A stretch of DNA of 64,000 bases from CAIUPE01 sp046091665 (GTDB taxonomy: Bacteria; Pseudomonadota; Alphaproteobacteria; Rhizobiales; Beijerinckiaceae), in the NCBI GenBank assembly GCA_046091665.1, contig JBJTCD010000030.1, positions 110,299 to 174,298 on the forward strand, given 5' to 3'. Each line of letters opens with the position of its first letter. Positions within the stretch are counted from its first letter, which is position 1. The notes beneath the pieces were generated by a model, which saw nothing but the letters and a program-made list of their open reading frames with translations, had not been told where the DNA came from and searched no databases. The position numbers and the translations under genes are program-made. Positions 34,619-43,814 of the stretch are shown in pieces.

Positions 34619-35360
34619 GAGCGGAAGCCCTTGCATTTGCTTTGATCAATGCGAGTGCGGCTTTGGCATCAAGACGACCATCATAAAGAGCACGCCCCGT
34701 AATGGCGCCTTCAAGAATGCTGCAATCAGGTTGTGTCAAACGCTCGATATCGTCGAGAGACGCCAATCCTCCGGAAGCGATCACCGGAATCGACAACGCG
34801 TTAGCGAGTGCCAATGTCGATTCGACATTCAACCCTCTAAGCAAACCATCTCTTGAAATATCTGTGTAGATGATGGCTGAAACACCTGCGTCTTGAAATC
34901 GTTGACCGAGTTCGATTGATGACATTTCAGAAAGTTGTGCCCAACCATCGACAGCCACACGGCCATCGCGCGCATCAATTCCCACAGCGATGTGACCAGA
35001 AAATTGTCGCGCCGCCTCACGCACAAAAGCGGGGTCTTTTACGGCTGCCGTACCGATGATCACGCGTGTAATCCCGTGCTCAAGCCAATTTTCAACCGTC
35101 TTCATTGTGCGGATGCCACCGCCCAATTGAATCGGAATTCTGATGGTTTTGGTGATCGAACGGATCGCTTCGGCATTTACAGGTTTGCCTGCGAAGGCGC
35201 CATCAAGATCGACAATGTGAAGCCATTCGAAACCTTGCGCTTCGAATTGCTTGGCTTGATCGGTAGGGTCGTCATTAAACACGGTCGCTTGATCCATATC
35301 GCCTTGGATCAAACGGACACAACGCCCTTCTTTCAAATCGATCGCCGGAAACAAAATCAC
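34611..35360 (-). CDS. hisA: Phosphoribosylformimino-AICAR-ribotide isomerase
   Basis: Amadori isomerisation of ProFAR to PRFAR, the substrate of HisF/HisH. TIM barrel homologous to HisF: FPAIDLKEGRCVRLIQGD with the catalytic Asp, WLHIVDLDGAFAGKPVN, QLGGGIRT, and YTDISRDGLLRG with the second Asp. Two GTGs are possible starts (35369 and 35360); the inner one gives MILFPAIDLK and has AAGGTGG at the right distance, so I choose it. It overlaps hisH by 4 bp. Confidence 0.96.
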   Translation of the reverse strand: MILFPAIDLKEGRCVRLIQGDMDQATVFNDDPTDQAKQFEAQGFEWLHIVDLDGAFAGKPVNAEAIRSITKTIRIPIQLGGGIRTMKTVENWLEHGITRVIIGTAAVKDPAFVREAARQFSGHIAVGIDARDGRVAVDGWAQLSEMSSIELGQRFQDAGVSAIIYTDISRDGLLRGLNVESTLALANALSIPVIASGGLASLDDIERLTQPDCSILEGAITGRALYDGRLDAKAALALIKANARASAHA

Positions 35361-35998
35361 GGGGCCCACCTTAAAAAATTAGCGATCAAAGCGAGGCCTA
35401 ATTTTTGGCTCTTCTCCGGATGGAATTGTGTTCCGGCAATCGTATCTCGCGCGACAAGCGCGGTAAGCTCGCCACCATAATCGGTGGTCGCAACGATGTC
35501 GGAAGCGTTCTTCGCTTTTAAATGATAAGAATGCACGAAATAAGCGTGCAATGTTTCTGGTATGTTTTTGAGCAAAGGATGCGCGTGTTTGCGCGTCAAA
35601 TTATTCCATCCCATATGCGGGATTTTAAGCGCAGGATCTTTCGGCTCGATACGTACCGTGTCACCGGCGATCCACCCCAAGCCTTGGCTTGTTTCATATT
35701 CAAGACCGCGTTCGGCCAAAAGCTGCATACCAACACAAATGCCAAGGAAAGGCCGCGATGACTGAAATACGGATTCTCTCATCGCATCAATCATGCCGGG
35801 AACCGCATCAAGTCCGCGCCGACAATCGGCAAAAGCGCCGACGCCGGGAAGCACAACCCGATCTGCTTTCCGCACCTGATCGGGATCAGATGTCACGATA
35901 ATTTTGGTCGCGAGTCCTTCTGCGCGCGCGGCTTGTTCAAAAGCTTTTTGCGCCGAGTGAAGATTGCCCGAACCATAATCGATGATGACGGTGGTCAT
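35357..35998 (-). CDS. hisH: Imidazole glycerol phosphate synthase glutaminase subunit HisH
   Basis: Class I glutamine amidotransferase partner of HisF. Oxyanion strand VVLPGVGAFADC, nucleophile Cys in LGICVGMQLLAERG (about residue 88), and the His-x-Glu pair in AGTQFHPEKSQKLG near the end. 213 residues. It overlaps both hisA and the DUF2628 gene by 4 bp, so translation of the cluster is coupled. Confidence 0.97.
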   Translation of the reverse strand: MTTVIIDYGSGNLHSAQKAFEQAARAEGLATKIIVTSDPDQVRKADRVVLPGVGAFADCRRGLDAVPGMIDAMRESVFQSSRPFLGICVGMQLLAERGLEYETSQGLGWIAGDTVRIEPKDPALKIPHMGWNNLTRKHAHPLLKNIPETLHAYFVHSYHLKAKNASDIVATTDYGGELTALVARDTIAGTQFHPEKSQKLGLALIANFLRWAP

Positions 35999-36468
35999 GA
36001 TCGTTCATCCGGACCGGGAAATAGGCCGATCACGCCCCGACTTTGCGGGGTCCGCGCGTTTGGGCCGCTATAGGTCACGGCCTCACTTTCGTGACAGGCC
36101 GCGAGACTTTGATGCAGCGCCTCATCGTCTGTCTCGGCTTGGACGATTGTGACAAGTCGATAGCCGCGCCGCTCAAGTGCCGCGCATAGCCAGCGCCGAC
36201 CTTCAAGCCCAACCATCAACATGAGAATCAGTCCGACCCCAAAAGAGACAGCGGGCGGCACGCCAAGCCGTGACGCCGCGAAGGCTAAACCCATCTCAAC
36301 CGCGAAAAGAACAAGGGCATTGAGCCAAAGTCGATTGAGGAGCAGCCACAGAAGAGGCACGAAAAAGCCACCCCAACTGAATCGGTCGGGTATGACTCGG
36401 CTCTTTTCTGCAAGATTGGCGCGCGTATAGGCGAGCGAAGAGGGCAAATAGACCGAATAAGTCGTCAT
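35995..36468 (-). CDS. DUF2628 membrane protein inside the his operon
   Basis: 157-residue protein with two or three hydrophobic segments (GGFFVPLLWLLLNRLWLNALVLFAVEMGLAFA and VSFGVGLILMLMVGLEGRRWL), matching the DUF2628 pattern where a soluble N-terminus is followed by 'P..W.L..R.W' and a membrane hairpin, then a conserved 'G..RRW..A.L..RGY' segment. Function unknown. The gene overlaps hisH by 4 bp and follows hisB by 26 bp; its place between hisB and hisH is, as I recall, conserved in Hyphomicrobiales, but no histidine role is known. Confidence 0.85.
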   Translation of the reverse strand: MTTYSVYLPSSLAYTRANLAEKSRVIPDRFSWGGFFVPLLWLLLNRLWLNALVLFAVEMGLAFAASRLGVPPAVSFGVGLILMLMVGLEGRRWLCAALERRGYRLVTIVQAETDDEALHQSLAACHESEAVTYSGPNARTPQSRGVIGLFPGPDERS

Positions 36469-36494
36469 GTCTCTCTATCCCGAAGGATCTGGAT

Positions 36495-37082
36495 TTAAAG
36501 AACGCCCTTGGTTGAAGGGATCCGGTCCTTCTCCCGCGCATCAATCGCAACCGCCGCCCGAAGTGCGCGCGCCAGCCCCTTATAGCAGCTTTCGGCAATA
36601 TGATGCGCGTTTAAGCCGTAAAGGGTTTCAACATGGAGCGTGATGCCTGCATTGATGGCGAAGGCTTGAAACCATTCCCGTACCAATTCGGTATCGAAAT
36701 CGCCGATTTTCTCGCGTTCGAATTCTGTCCGAAATACCAAAAACGGGCGTCCAGACACGTCAACAGCCACGCGCGAGAGCGTTTCATCCATTGGAAGATA
36801 AGAATGCGCGTAACGCGTAATGCCTTTTTTGTCGCCCAGTGCCTCGCGAAAGGCCTGGCCAAGCGCGATGCCGATATCTTCGACAGAGTGATGTTGATCG
36901 ACTTCGAGATCGCCTTTGCAAGCAACTGTCACATTAAAAAGGCTATGGCGGGCAAAAAGCGTGAGCATATGGTCAAGAAATCCGACCCCAGTCGAAATTT
37001 GGGCTTCGCCACTGCCGTCCAGCGCGATGGATACGGAAATATCCGTTTCGCCGGTCTTACGCTTGATGCTGGCCGTTCTCAT
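36495..37082 (-). CDS. hisB: Imidazoleglycerol-phosphate dehydratase
   Basis: Manganese enzyme that dehydrates IGP to imidazole acetol phosphate. The two metal-binding repeats are visible: GVGFLDHMLTLFARHS with DQHHSVEDIGIALGQA, and LDGSGEAQIST plus ITLHVETLYGLNAHHIAESCYKG. 195 residues means the monofunctional form, without the HisB phosphatase domain of E. coli. First gene of the leftward his cluster; divergent from hslV across about 185 bp. Confidence 0.96.
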   Translation of the reverse strand: MRTASIKRKTGETDISVSIALDGSGEAQISTGVGFLDHMLTLFARHSLFNVTVACKGDLEVDQHHSVEDIGIALGQAFREALGDKKGITRYAHSYLPMDETLSRVAVDVSGRPFLVFRTEFEREKIGDFDTELVREWFQAFAINAGITLHVETLYGLNAHHIAESCYKGLARALRAAVAIDAREKDRIPSTKGVL

Positions 37083-37217
37083 TGTTTTTGTCCCGTAAAG
37101 GACTCCCTGATCTGCTGCGAAAGCCTCTACCCCTCAAAGCCTCGCCTGTCACGCCACTTGTGGTTCGGCGGATTGGCTTTTTTAAGAGGCCTAGTCCGGC
37201 AGGACGCGACTTGGCGA

Positions 37218-37224
37218 CCTATAT
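37218..37224 (+). promoter_or_regulatory. Possible sigma-32-type -10 element before hslVU
   Basis: CCTATAT matches the alphaproteobacterial RpoH -10 form (CYTATNT) 44 bp before the hslV ATG. I could not find a convincing CTTG-type -35 at 17-18 bp, so this is weak. Confidence 0.25.
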
Positions 37225-37267
37225 AAAGAAGGCTAGAGCCAAGATCGAAGCAATGGACGAGGCGATA

Positions 37268-37828
37268 ATGCAGGACGAAGATCGGCGGTGGCGAGCGACC
37301 ACCATCCTTATGGTGCGCAAAGGCGATGAGGTCGTTATTGGTGGTGATGGCCAAGTGAGCCTCGGACCCACCGTGATCAAGGGCAATGCCAAAAAAGTCC
37401 GCCGTCTCGGCAAAGGCGAGGTGATCGCCGGATTTGCTGGCGCAACCGCTGATGCCTTCACACTCTTTGAGCGGCTAGAAGCCAAGCTCGAACAATATCC
37501 GGGGCAGTTGATGCGGGCCTCCGTTGAACTCGCGAAGGATTGGCGCACCGATCGCTATCTGCGACGCCTTGAAGCGATGATGCTGGTTGCTGATCAAAAA
37601 GTCGGCCTCATTCTTTCCGGCAATGGTGATGTGCTCGAACCTGAAAATGGTGTCATGGGAATTGGCTCAGGCGGCAATTATGCCTTGGCCGCCGCACGCG
37701 CTTTGATTGATACCGATCTTGATGCGGAATCCATTGTCAGAAAAAGTCTCACGATTGCCGGTGAAATTTGCGTTTACACAAATGGCACTTTGACGATTGA
37801 ACGCCTCTCTGCAGGAGGACGCTCATGA
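37268..37828 (+). CDS. hslV: ATP-dependent protease peptidase subunit HslV
   Basis: Proteasome-like N-terminal threonine peptidase that works with HslU. After processing, the catalytic Thr is the first of RATTILMVRKGD (Thr11 here). GGDGQVSLGPTVIKGNAKKVRRL and AGFAGATADAFTLFERLE are invariant. The long open frame begins at 37082, but the ATG at 37268 has GACGAGG upstream and gives 186 residues, close to the family length. HslV and HslU overlap by 4 bp. Confidence 0.96.
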   Translation: MQDEDRRWRATTILMVRKGDEVVIGGDGQVSLGPTVIKGNAKKVRRLGKGEVIAGFAGATADAFTLFERLEAKLEQYPGQLMRASVELAKDWRTDRYLRRLEAMMLVADQKVGLILSGNGDVLEPENGVMGIGSGGNYALAAARALIDTDLDAESIVRKSLTIAGEICVYTNGTLTIERLSAGGRS

Positions 37829-39129
37829 CGGATTTATCACCGCGCGAAATCGTCTCCGAATTGGATCGCTATATTGTTGGTCAATCAGATGCCAAACGTG
37901 CTGTCGCGATCGCGCTCAGAAATCGGTGGCGGCGTTTAAAGCTTCAAGGCCCGATGCGCGAAGAGGTGTTGCCAAAAAATATTTTGATGATCGGCCCCAC
38001 CGGTTGCGGCAAAACCGAAATCGCACGACGTCTTGCAAAACTTGCCGGTGCGCCTTTTCTTAAAGTTGAAGCGACAAAATTTACCGAAGTCGGTTATGTC
38101 GGTCGCGATGTCGAACAGATTATCCGCGATCTTCTCGAAGTTGGCATCGCGCTTGTCAAAGAAGCCAAACGAAACAATGTCCGCGCGCGTGCTGAAATTG
38201 CCGCCGAAGACCGTGTCCTCGATGCGCTTGTTGGTCAAACCGCAAGCGCCACCACACGTGAATCATTTAGAAAAAAATTACGTGATGGCGAACTCGCCAA
38301 AAAAGAAATTGATATTGAATTGCAAAGTGCACCTGCGGGAATGCCGATGTTCGAAATCCCCGGAATGCCGGGTGCGCAAATGGGCGCGATCAATATCGGC
38401 GATATTTTTGGCAAAATGGGTCGCTCATCCAAGCCGCGTCGCATGACGGTTGAAGATGCGTATCAACCGCTCGTCAATGAAGAAAGCGATAAGCTTTTTG
38501 ATCAAGATTCGATCATCGCGGAAGCGATCAAAGATGTTGAAAATAACGGAATCGTTTTTCTCGACGAGATCGATAAGATTTGCGGTCGCGAATCGCGCGG
38601 TGGCGCCGATGTGTCGCGTGAAGGCGTGCAACGTGATCTCTTGCCTTTGATTGAAGGCACAACGGTTTCAACCAAACATGGTGCGGTGAAGACCGATCAT
38701 ATTCTCTTTATCGCATCGGGGGCTTTTCACGTTTCAAAACCGTCTGATCTTCTTCCTGAATTACAGGGACGATTGCCGATCCGCGTTGAATTACAATCTT
38801 TGAAAGAAGAAGATTTCCGTCGAATTTTAACAGAAACCGAGGCGAGTCTTATTCGGCAATCAACCGCACTGATGTCAACGGAAGATGTGACTTTAGAATT
38901 TACTCCCGACGCCATTGATGCGATTGCAAAGATTGCTGTCGAAGTGAATGCAAGCGTTGAAAATATCGGCGCGCGGCGGCTTCAAACCGTGATTGAGCGT
39001 GTGCTTGATGACATTTCCTTCTCAGCGCCTGATCGTGCTGGAACGGTGGTTAAAATATCGGCCACAGAGGTTGAAAAGAATCTTGGTGATTTGTCGCGCA
39101 ATGCGGACTTGAGCAAATTTATCCTCTAA
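37825..39129 (+). CDS. hslU: ATP-dependent protease ATPase subunit HslU
   Basis: AAA+ unfoldase partner of HslV. N-terminal SPREIVSELDRYIVGQSDAKRAVAIAL, Walker A GPTGCGKT (about 57-64), the inserted I domain (about 110-235) with the Met/Gly-rich EIPGMPGAQMGAINIG, Walker B IVFLDEIDKI and the C-terminal tail LSRNADLSKFIL, which inserts into HslV to activate it. 434 residues. No frame damage. Confidence 0.97.
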   Translation: MTDLSPREIVSELDRYIVGQSDAKRAVAIALRNRWRRLKLQGPMREEVLPKNILMIGPTGCGKTEIARRLAKLAGAPFLKVEATKFTEVGYVGRDVEQIIRDLLEVGIALVKEAKRNNVRARAEIAAEDRVLDALVGQTASATTRESFRKKLRDGELAKKEIDIELQSAPAGMPMFEIPGMPGAQMGAINIGDIFGKMGRSSKPRRMTVEDAYQPLVNEESDKLFDQDSIIAEAIKDVENNGIVFLDEIDKICGRESRGGADVSREGVQRDLLPLIEGTTVSTKHGAVKTDHILFIASGAFHVSKPSDLLPELQGRLPIRVELQSLKEEDFRRILTETEASLIRQSTALMSTEDVTLEFTPDAIDAIAKIAVEVNASVENIGARRLQTVIERVLDDISFSAPDRAGTVVKISATEVEKNLGDLSRNADLSKFIL

Positions 39130-39142
39130 TCGATAAGGCCGT

Positions 39143-40681
39143 ATGCGCGCGATGACATCTTTTCGTCTCACGGTGCTCATCGGCAGCGCAACGTCTCTGA
39201 CGAGACTTCTTGGCTTTATGCGCGATGTGCTTCTCGCTGCGCTTTTCGGTGCCGGCCCAGTGGCCGACGCCTTTTTCATCGCGCTTCGGATTCCCAATCT
39301 CGTGCGCCGTTTGATGGGCGAGGGCGGATGGACGGGTGCTTATGTTCCTGTCGCGACAAAGATCATAAATGCACATGATCACACCCGAGAAAGATTGCTT
39401 ATCCGTGATAGTCTTTTTTATATCACACTGCTGACGACGCTTCTTGTTATTCTGGGAGAGGTCTTCGCGCATGAAATCATCGCGCTGCTTGCGCCAGGTC
39501 TATCGACTGATCGATATGAATTGAGTGTTCTCTATTTTCGTGCGCTTCTCCCCTTAATCAGCGGCGCGACCCTAACCAGTCTTCTTTCGGCAATTTTGAT
39601 TTCACAAAATAAGTTCACTCTCCAAGCCGTTGTTCCTGTCGTTGTGAATGCGGTACTCGTGTCGCTTTTGATTTATTTCAATCAAGTCGACTTGATTGAA
39701 CATTCAAAGATGGGCTTCATTTTGGCGTGGGCTGCTAGCGGCACAACTTTTATTCAGGTGATAATTCTTATCTTTTCACTGTCGTCCCAGTTCAAAAATG
39801 ATACGATTTTTAAGAGCCCGAAAAGCGCTGATCTCTGGCCGATGATTCTTATGGCCCTGCCGAATTTCATTATTCAATTTGGTGGTCAGTTCGGCATTCT
39901 CGTTCTTTTAAGCTTTGCATCACAATTTCCGGCCACGATTTCTCATCTCACTTATGCCGAACGATTGGCGCAATTACCTTATGGATTTATTGCGACAGGT
40001 CTATCGACTGTCGCTTTGCCTCAATTCGCATCGCTTCTTCTAAATAAGGATAGGCAAGCGCTACATCAATCAATTGATCGAATTTTCTTTTTAACACTCG
40101 CTCTGGCGATACCGGCTGCCTTGGCTTTGATCATTTTAGCTGAACCGATTGTTTCGGTTCTGTTTGAACGCGGCGCATTTGGTGAAGCGGATCGAGTAGG
40201 GACCGGGATGGCCTTGACGGGTTTTGCTATCGGTTTACCTTTTGCCGCCATCGCCCGGGTTCAGACACAGCTCTATTTTGCTCATGAGCGCATTCGCATA
40301 CCAATGCTTTCTGTTGTGCTATCCATTCTTTTGATCTTGGGTCTTGTTCAACTGCCTTTGTTTTCTCAGAACACATTGGGTCTCGCATTGAGTTTTTCAC
40401 TCGGACAAATAGTTCTATGCGCCGCGCAACAGATTGGCTTGATATTTATAAATGACTGGAGGCCTGATCAGGCGCTTCGGATAAAGTTTTATAAGATTTC
40501 GGGCGCAAGCGGGATCATGGGTTTGGCTCTCGTTATCGCGAAGATTTATTTCGGACCAAACCTAATTTCTGAACATGTGGTTTTTGCTCGTTGGGCGGGT
40601 TTGGCCGCGTTCTGCGCGAGCGGGTTCGGCCTTTACGCATTGATGATCTATTTTTTCGGATTATGGCGGCAATTTCGTTAA
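39143..40681 (+). CDS. murJ: Lipid II flippase MurJ
   Basis: MOP-family exporter with about 14 membrane spans that flips lipid II across the inner membrane. N-terminal TVLIGSATSLTRLLGFMRDVLLAALFGAG and NLVRRLMGEGGWTGAYVPV match the conserved first helices of MurJ/MviN, including the essential Arg residues and the family's Asp in GPVADAFFIA. 512 residues. ATG at 39143, 13 bp after hslU; a second ATG three codons in is possible. Probably monocistronic or read through from hslVU. Confidence 0.95.
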   Translation: MRAMTSFRLTVLIGSATSLTRLLGFMRDVLLAALFGAGPVADAFFIALRIPNLVRRLMGEGGWTGAYVPVATKIINAHDHTRERLLIRDSLFYITLLTTLLVILGEVFAHEIIALLAPGLSTDRYELSVLYFRALLPLISGATLTSLLSAILISQNKFTLQAVVPVVVNAVLVSLLIYFNQVDLIEHSKMGFILAWAASGTTFIQVIILIFSLSSQFKNDTIFKSPKSADLWPMILMALPNFIIQFGGQFGILVLLSFASQFPATISHLTYAERLAQLPYGFIATGLSTVALPQFASLLLNKDRQALHQSIDRIFFLTLALAIPAALALIILAEPIVSVLFERGAFGEADRVGTGMALTGFAIGLPFAAIARVQTQLYFAHERIRIPMLSVVLSILLILGLVQLPLFSQNTLGLALSFSLGQIVLCAAQQIGLIFINDWRPDQALRIKFYKISGASGIMGLALVIAKIYFGPNLISEHVVFARWAGLAAFCASGFGLYALMIYFFGLWRQFR

Positions 40682-40762
40682 GGCATGGGGCGGCCCGCCT
40701 CTTGCACTTCGGCTTAGCGGTTGCCATAAGCGAGGCTCTTGATTGGCAGGGTGTTCAAAGTC

Positions 40763-41800
40763 ATGGCTGACTTCAAACAATTGGTCTTTTCCGGCGTTCA
40801 GCCGACAGGCAATCTTCATCTCGGGAATTATCTCGGTGCAATTGTTAAATTTGTTGAGCTGCAAAAGAGTCATGACTGCATTTATTGCGTGGTTGATTTG
40901 CACGCCATCACAGTTCCGCAAGATCCGATACAACTCACGTCAAGCATTCGTGAAGTGACGGCGGCCTTTATCGCCTGCGGCATTGATCCGAAAGCTCATA
41001 TCATTTTCAATCAAAGCCAAGTTCCTGCACATGCTGAATTGGCATGGGTGTTTAATTGTGTTGCGCGATTGGGTTGGCTCAATCGCATGACGCAATTCAA
41101 AGAAAAGGCTGGTAAAGATCGCGAGAATGCTTCGGTTGGCCTTTATGCTTATCCGGCATTAATGGCGGCCGATATTCTCGTTTATCGCGCGACTCATGTG
41201 CCTGTTGGGGAAGATCAAAAGCAGCATCTCGAACTCTCGCGCGATATCGCTCAGAAATTCAATAATGATTTCTCTGAGTCGATTGCGCGCACCGGGTTTG
41301 GCGATGCGTTTTTCCCATTGCCGGAACCTTTGATTCAAGGTCCGGCCACGCGCGTCATGAGTTTGCGCGATGGCACCAAGAAAATGTCGAAATCTGATCC
41401 TTCCGATTATTCGCGGATCAATTTGACCGATGATGCCGATGCGATTGCGCAAAAAGTCCGGAAAGCGAAAACAGATCCCGAGCCTTTGCCTTCCGAAGAA
41501 GAGGGTTTGAAGCCACGCCCAGAAGCCGACAATTTGGTCGGCATTTTTGCGGCGCTCAGCGGCTCTTCAAAATCGGCGGTGCTTCGCGAATTTGGCGGCG
41601 CGCAATTTTCAACGTTCAAATCGGCGCTTGTCGATTTGTCGGTCGCTCGTTTGGGCCCGATCGGCGCAGAGATGAAAAAACTCACCACCGATCCAGTTTA
41701 TATCGATTCCGTTTTGGCCGATGGCTCGGAACGCGCGGGACAAATTGCCCGCAAAACTATGGATGCCGTCAAAGATATTCTGGGGTTCATCCGGCACTGA
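40763..41800 (+). CDS. trpS: Tryptophanyl-tRNA synthetase
   Basis: Class I synthetase of about 345 residues. The HIGH-like signature is PTGNLHLGNYLGA (about 14-26) and the KMSKS loop is KKMSKSDPSD (about 207-216), with ADILVYRATHVPVGEDQKQHLELSRDIA between. A TTG start at 40739 is possible, but the ATG at 40763 gives MADFKQLVFSGVQPTGN, the family start. Confidence 0.96.
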   Translation: MADFKQLVFSGVQPTGNLHLGNYLGAIVKFVELQKSHDCIYCVVDLHAITVPQDPIQLTSSIREVTAAFIACGIDPKAHIIFNQSQVPAHAELAWVFNCVARLGWLNRMTQFKEKAGKDRENASVGLYAYPALMAADILVYRATHVPVGEDQKQHLELSRDIAQKFNNDFSESIARTGFGDAFFPLPEPLIQGPATRVMSLRDGTKKMSKSDPSDYSRINLTDDADAIAQKVRKAKTDPEPLPSEEEGLKPRPEADNLVGIFAALSGSSKSAVLREFGGAQFSTFKSALVDLSVARLGPIGAEMKKLTTDPVYIDSVLADGSERAGQIARKTMDAVKDILGFIRH

Positions 41801-41916
41801 GCCCCAGACTCAATTCGAGGCCAGCCATGACTTGCCTTGGTTGCTGATCGTCCTATGTGTTAATCTTGACATTCCGATCCACCATCCACCGGCCTTGAAC
41901 CGGTTGCGAGGGCCCC

Positions 41917-42489
41917 ATGTTTATCCAGACTGAAACCACCCCCAATCCATCGACATTGAAATTCCTGCCCGGCCGCTCGGTGTTGACCTCGGGCACGCTC
42001 GATATTCGCAATCACGATGCCGCAGAGCGCTCGCCTTTGGCACGTCGCTTGTTTACCATTTTTGGCGTGTCCGGCGTTTTCTTCGGATATGATTTTGTCA
42101 CTGTCACAAAATCGGATGGCGAGTGGCCCCATTTGAAGCCTGCAATTTTAGGCGCGATCATGGAACATTTTCTCTCGGGCGATCCGCTCATCGAGGGGGA
42201 TGAAGCCGAAGCGCTTTCAGAAGCGCAGGAGTCAGAGGACGAGTTTTTCGAAGCCTCAGACCGTGCGACCGTCGATACGATCAAGGAATTGCTTGAGACC
42301 CGTATTCGTCCGGCCGTTGCGGGTGACGGCGGCGATATTGTCTTTCGCGGGTTCAAAGATGGTGTTGTCTATCTCGCGATGAAGGGTTCTTGCTCCGGCT
42401 GCCCGTCATCTACGGCCACGCTGAAAAATGGCGTTCAAAATCTTTTCCGCCATTTCCTTCCTGATGTCCGCGAAGTTCAGGCGATCTGA
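41917..42489 (+). CDS. Nfu-type iron-sulfur cluster scaffold/carrier
   Basis: 190-residue two-domain protein: an N-terminal Nfu-N domain (MFIQTETTPNPSTLKFLPG through SPLARRLFTIFGVSGVFFGYDFVTVTK) and a C-terminal NifU-like domain with GDGGDIVFRGFKDGVVYLAMKGSCSGCPSST, whose Cys pair (about 159 and 162) holds a bridging 4Fe-4S cluster in a dimer. It is the mitochondrial-type (NFU1) architecture found throughout alphaproteobacteria; it delivers clusters to client enzymes. ATG at 41917. Stands alone between trpS and tsaB. Confidence 0.94.
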   Translation: MFIQTETTPNPSTLKFLPGRSVLTSGTLDIRNHDAAERSPLARRLFTIFGVSGVFFGYDFVTVTKSDGEWPHLKPAILGAIMEHFLSGDPLIEGDEAEALSEAQESEDEFFEASDRATVDTIKELLETRIRPAVAGDGGDIVFRGFKDGVVYLAMKGSCSGCPSSTATLKNGVQNLFRHFLPDVREVQAI

Positions 42490-42592
42490 TCTTTTCGGCA
42501 ACATATGTCTCGTGACGAGCGTTTAAATTTACAAATTCGTCCTGCTTGCTAAAAGCGGAGCCGGTTTTGGCCCTCGGGCGGAGAGACGTCAC

Positions 42593-43276
42593 ATGCGCAT
42601 TCTGGCGGTTGATACGGCGCTCGGCCTCTGTTCGGCGCTTGTCATGGATACCGCGACGGATCAAATCATCGCGCGTGAAAGCCTCTTGATGGATCGGGGT
42701 CACGCCGAAGCGCTCATGCCTTTGGTTGAGCGGGTGATGGCTCACGTGCCTGAAGGGTTCTCCTCCCTTCAGCGCATAGCGACAACAGTCGGCCCGGGAA
42801 GCTTTACGGGCCTAAGGGTCGGCTTGTCGGCGGCGCGCGCGATTGCTTTGGCCACATCGTTACCGATTGTAGGCATTACAACCCTCTCCGCCTTTGCCGC
42901 CCCTTATCTCGGCGACGGGACTGACCGCAATGTCGCGAGCGTCATCGACGCGCGGCATCAGCATGTCTATTTGCAGATTTCCGGCGAGCATGGCCGCATC
43001 ATCGTAGCGCCTTGCATCATCCCGATCGTCGAGGCCGAAGCTTTGATCCTTTCCGCCGAGGCGCGCATTGTTGGGTCCGGCGCATCTCTATTTGCAAATT
43101 TAGCAGATGCTTCGAATTCAAAAACCATTTGCGAAGCGGATCAAGCCGGTCCCGATTGTGAATGGGTGGCGAGGCTCGCCGCCTTCGCAAATCCCGAAGA
43201 TGCGCGTCCAACACCCCTTTATCTCCGGCCGCCTGATGCGATTCCGCAACAAAATGGTCGGATTGCGCTGCAATGA
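42593..43276 (+). CDS. tsaB: tRNA t6A synthesis protein TsaB
   Basis: Non-catalytic partner of TsaD in making N6-threonylcarbamoyl-adenosine at tRNA A37. ASKHA fold: LAVDTALGLCSALVMD at the N-terminus, TVGPGSFTGLRVGLSAARAIALA (about 65-87), and a degenerate second half that lacks the nucleotide-binding residues of TsaD. 227 residues. It is the first gene of tsaB-rimI-plsC, with rimI starting 10 bp after its stop. Confidence 0.94.
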   Translation: MRILAVDTALGLCSALVMDTATDQIIARESLLMDRGHAEALMPLVERVMAHVPEGFSSLQRIATTVGPGSFTGLRVGLSAARAIALATSLPIVGITTLSAFAAPYLGDGTDRNVASVIDARHQHVYLQISGEHGRIIVAPCIIPIVEAEALILSAEARIVGSGASLFANLADASNSKTICEADQAGPDCEWVARLAAFANPEDARPTPLYLRPPDAIPQQNGRIALQ

Positions 43277-43286
43277 GATCGTTTTG

Positions 43287-43814
43287 ATGCAGCGCCTTCT
43301 CGCCCCGTTTCGCAAAATTGCTGCACTTATGTTGCGCAAAAAGAAATCGGCCTTTGTGCGTTATGCTGCGCAAAAAGATGCACAACAATTTGTGGTATTG
43401 CACGCTGAGGGCGACTTTTCACAAAGCTGGTCGCAGGATGATTTCGAAGGTTTTTTGACGGATCGATCCGTCATCGCCGATGTTTTGTGCGACCCTTCCC
43501 GGCCCGAGCGGCTTTATGGGTTTATTTTATCACGCCGTGCCGGAGATGAGGCTGAAATTCTGACGATCACGCTCGCACGGGCCGTTCGTGGCCGAGGCTG
43601 GAGCCGCGTTTTGCTTTCGCATCATCTTTCCCACCTTACGAGCCTCGGCGTGGCAACTTTGTTTCTCGAGGTTGAGGACGGCAATCGCCCGGCGATGGCG
43701 CTTTATCAAAGCCAGGGCTTTAAGGTGATTGGAAAGCGGCCCGCCTATTATCACCGTCGCGATGGGTCGCAGGCGCTCGCACTCGTCATGCGCCTCCCTC
43801 TCGGCGGTTTTTGA
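43287..43814 (+). CDS. rimI: GNAT acetyltransferase, RimI-like
   Basis: GNAT-fold acetyltransferase; RimI acetylates the N-terminus of ribosomal protein S18. The acetyl-CoA loop is VRGRGWSRVLLSHHL, followed by LFLEVEDGNRPAMALYQSQGFKVIGKRPAYY, the conserved RimI strand-helix with Asn and Tyr. The long open frame starts inside tsaB; the ATG at 43287 (175 residues) fits the gene order, with 43329 an alternative. It sits beside tsaB as in most bacteria. The substrate is assumed from family and context. Confidence 0.88.
   Translation: MQRLLAPFRKIAALMLRKKKSAFVRYAAQKDAQQFVVLHAEGDFSQSWSQDDFEGFLTDRSVIADVLCDPSRPERLYGFILSRRAGDEAEILTITLARAVRGRGWSRVLLSHHLSHLTSLGVATLFLEVEDGNRPAMALYQSQGFKVIGKRPAYYHRRDGSQALALVMRLPLGGF

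Noticed and set aside
36633..37226. 197-codon plus-strand frame opposite hisB
   Set aside because: Antisense shadow of hisB; the true rightward gene starts at hslV (37268).
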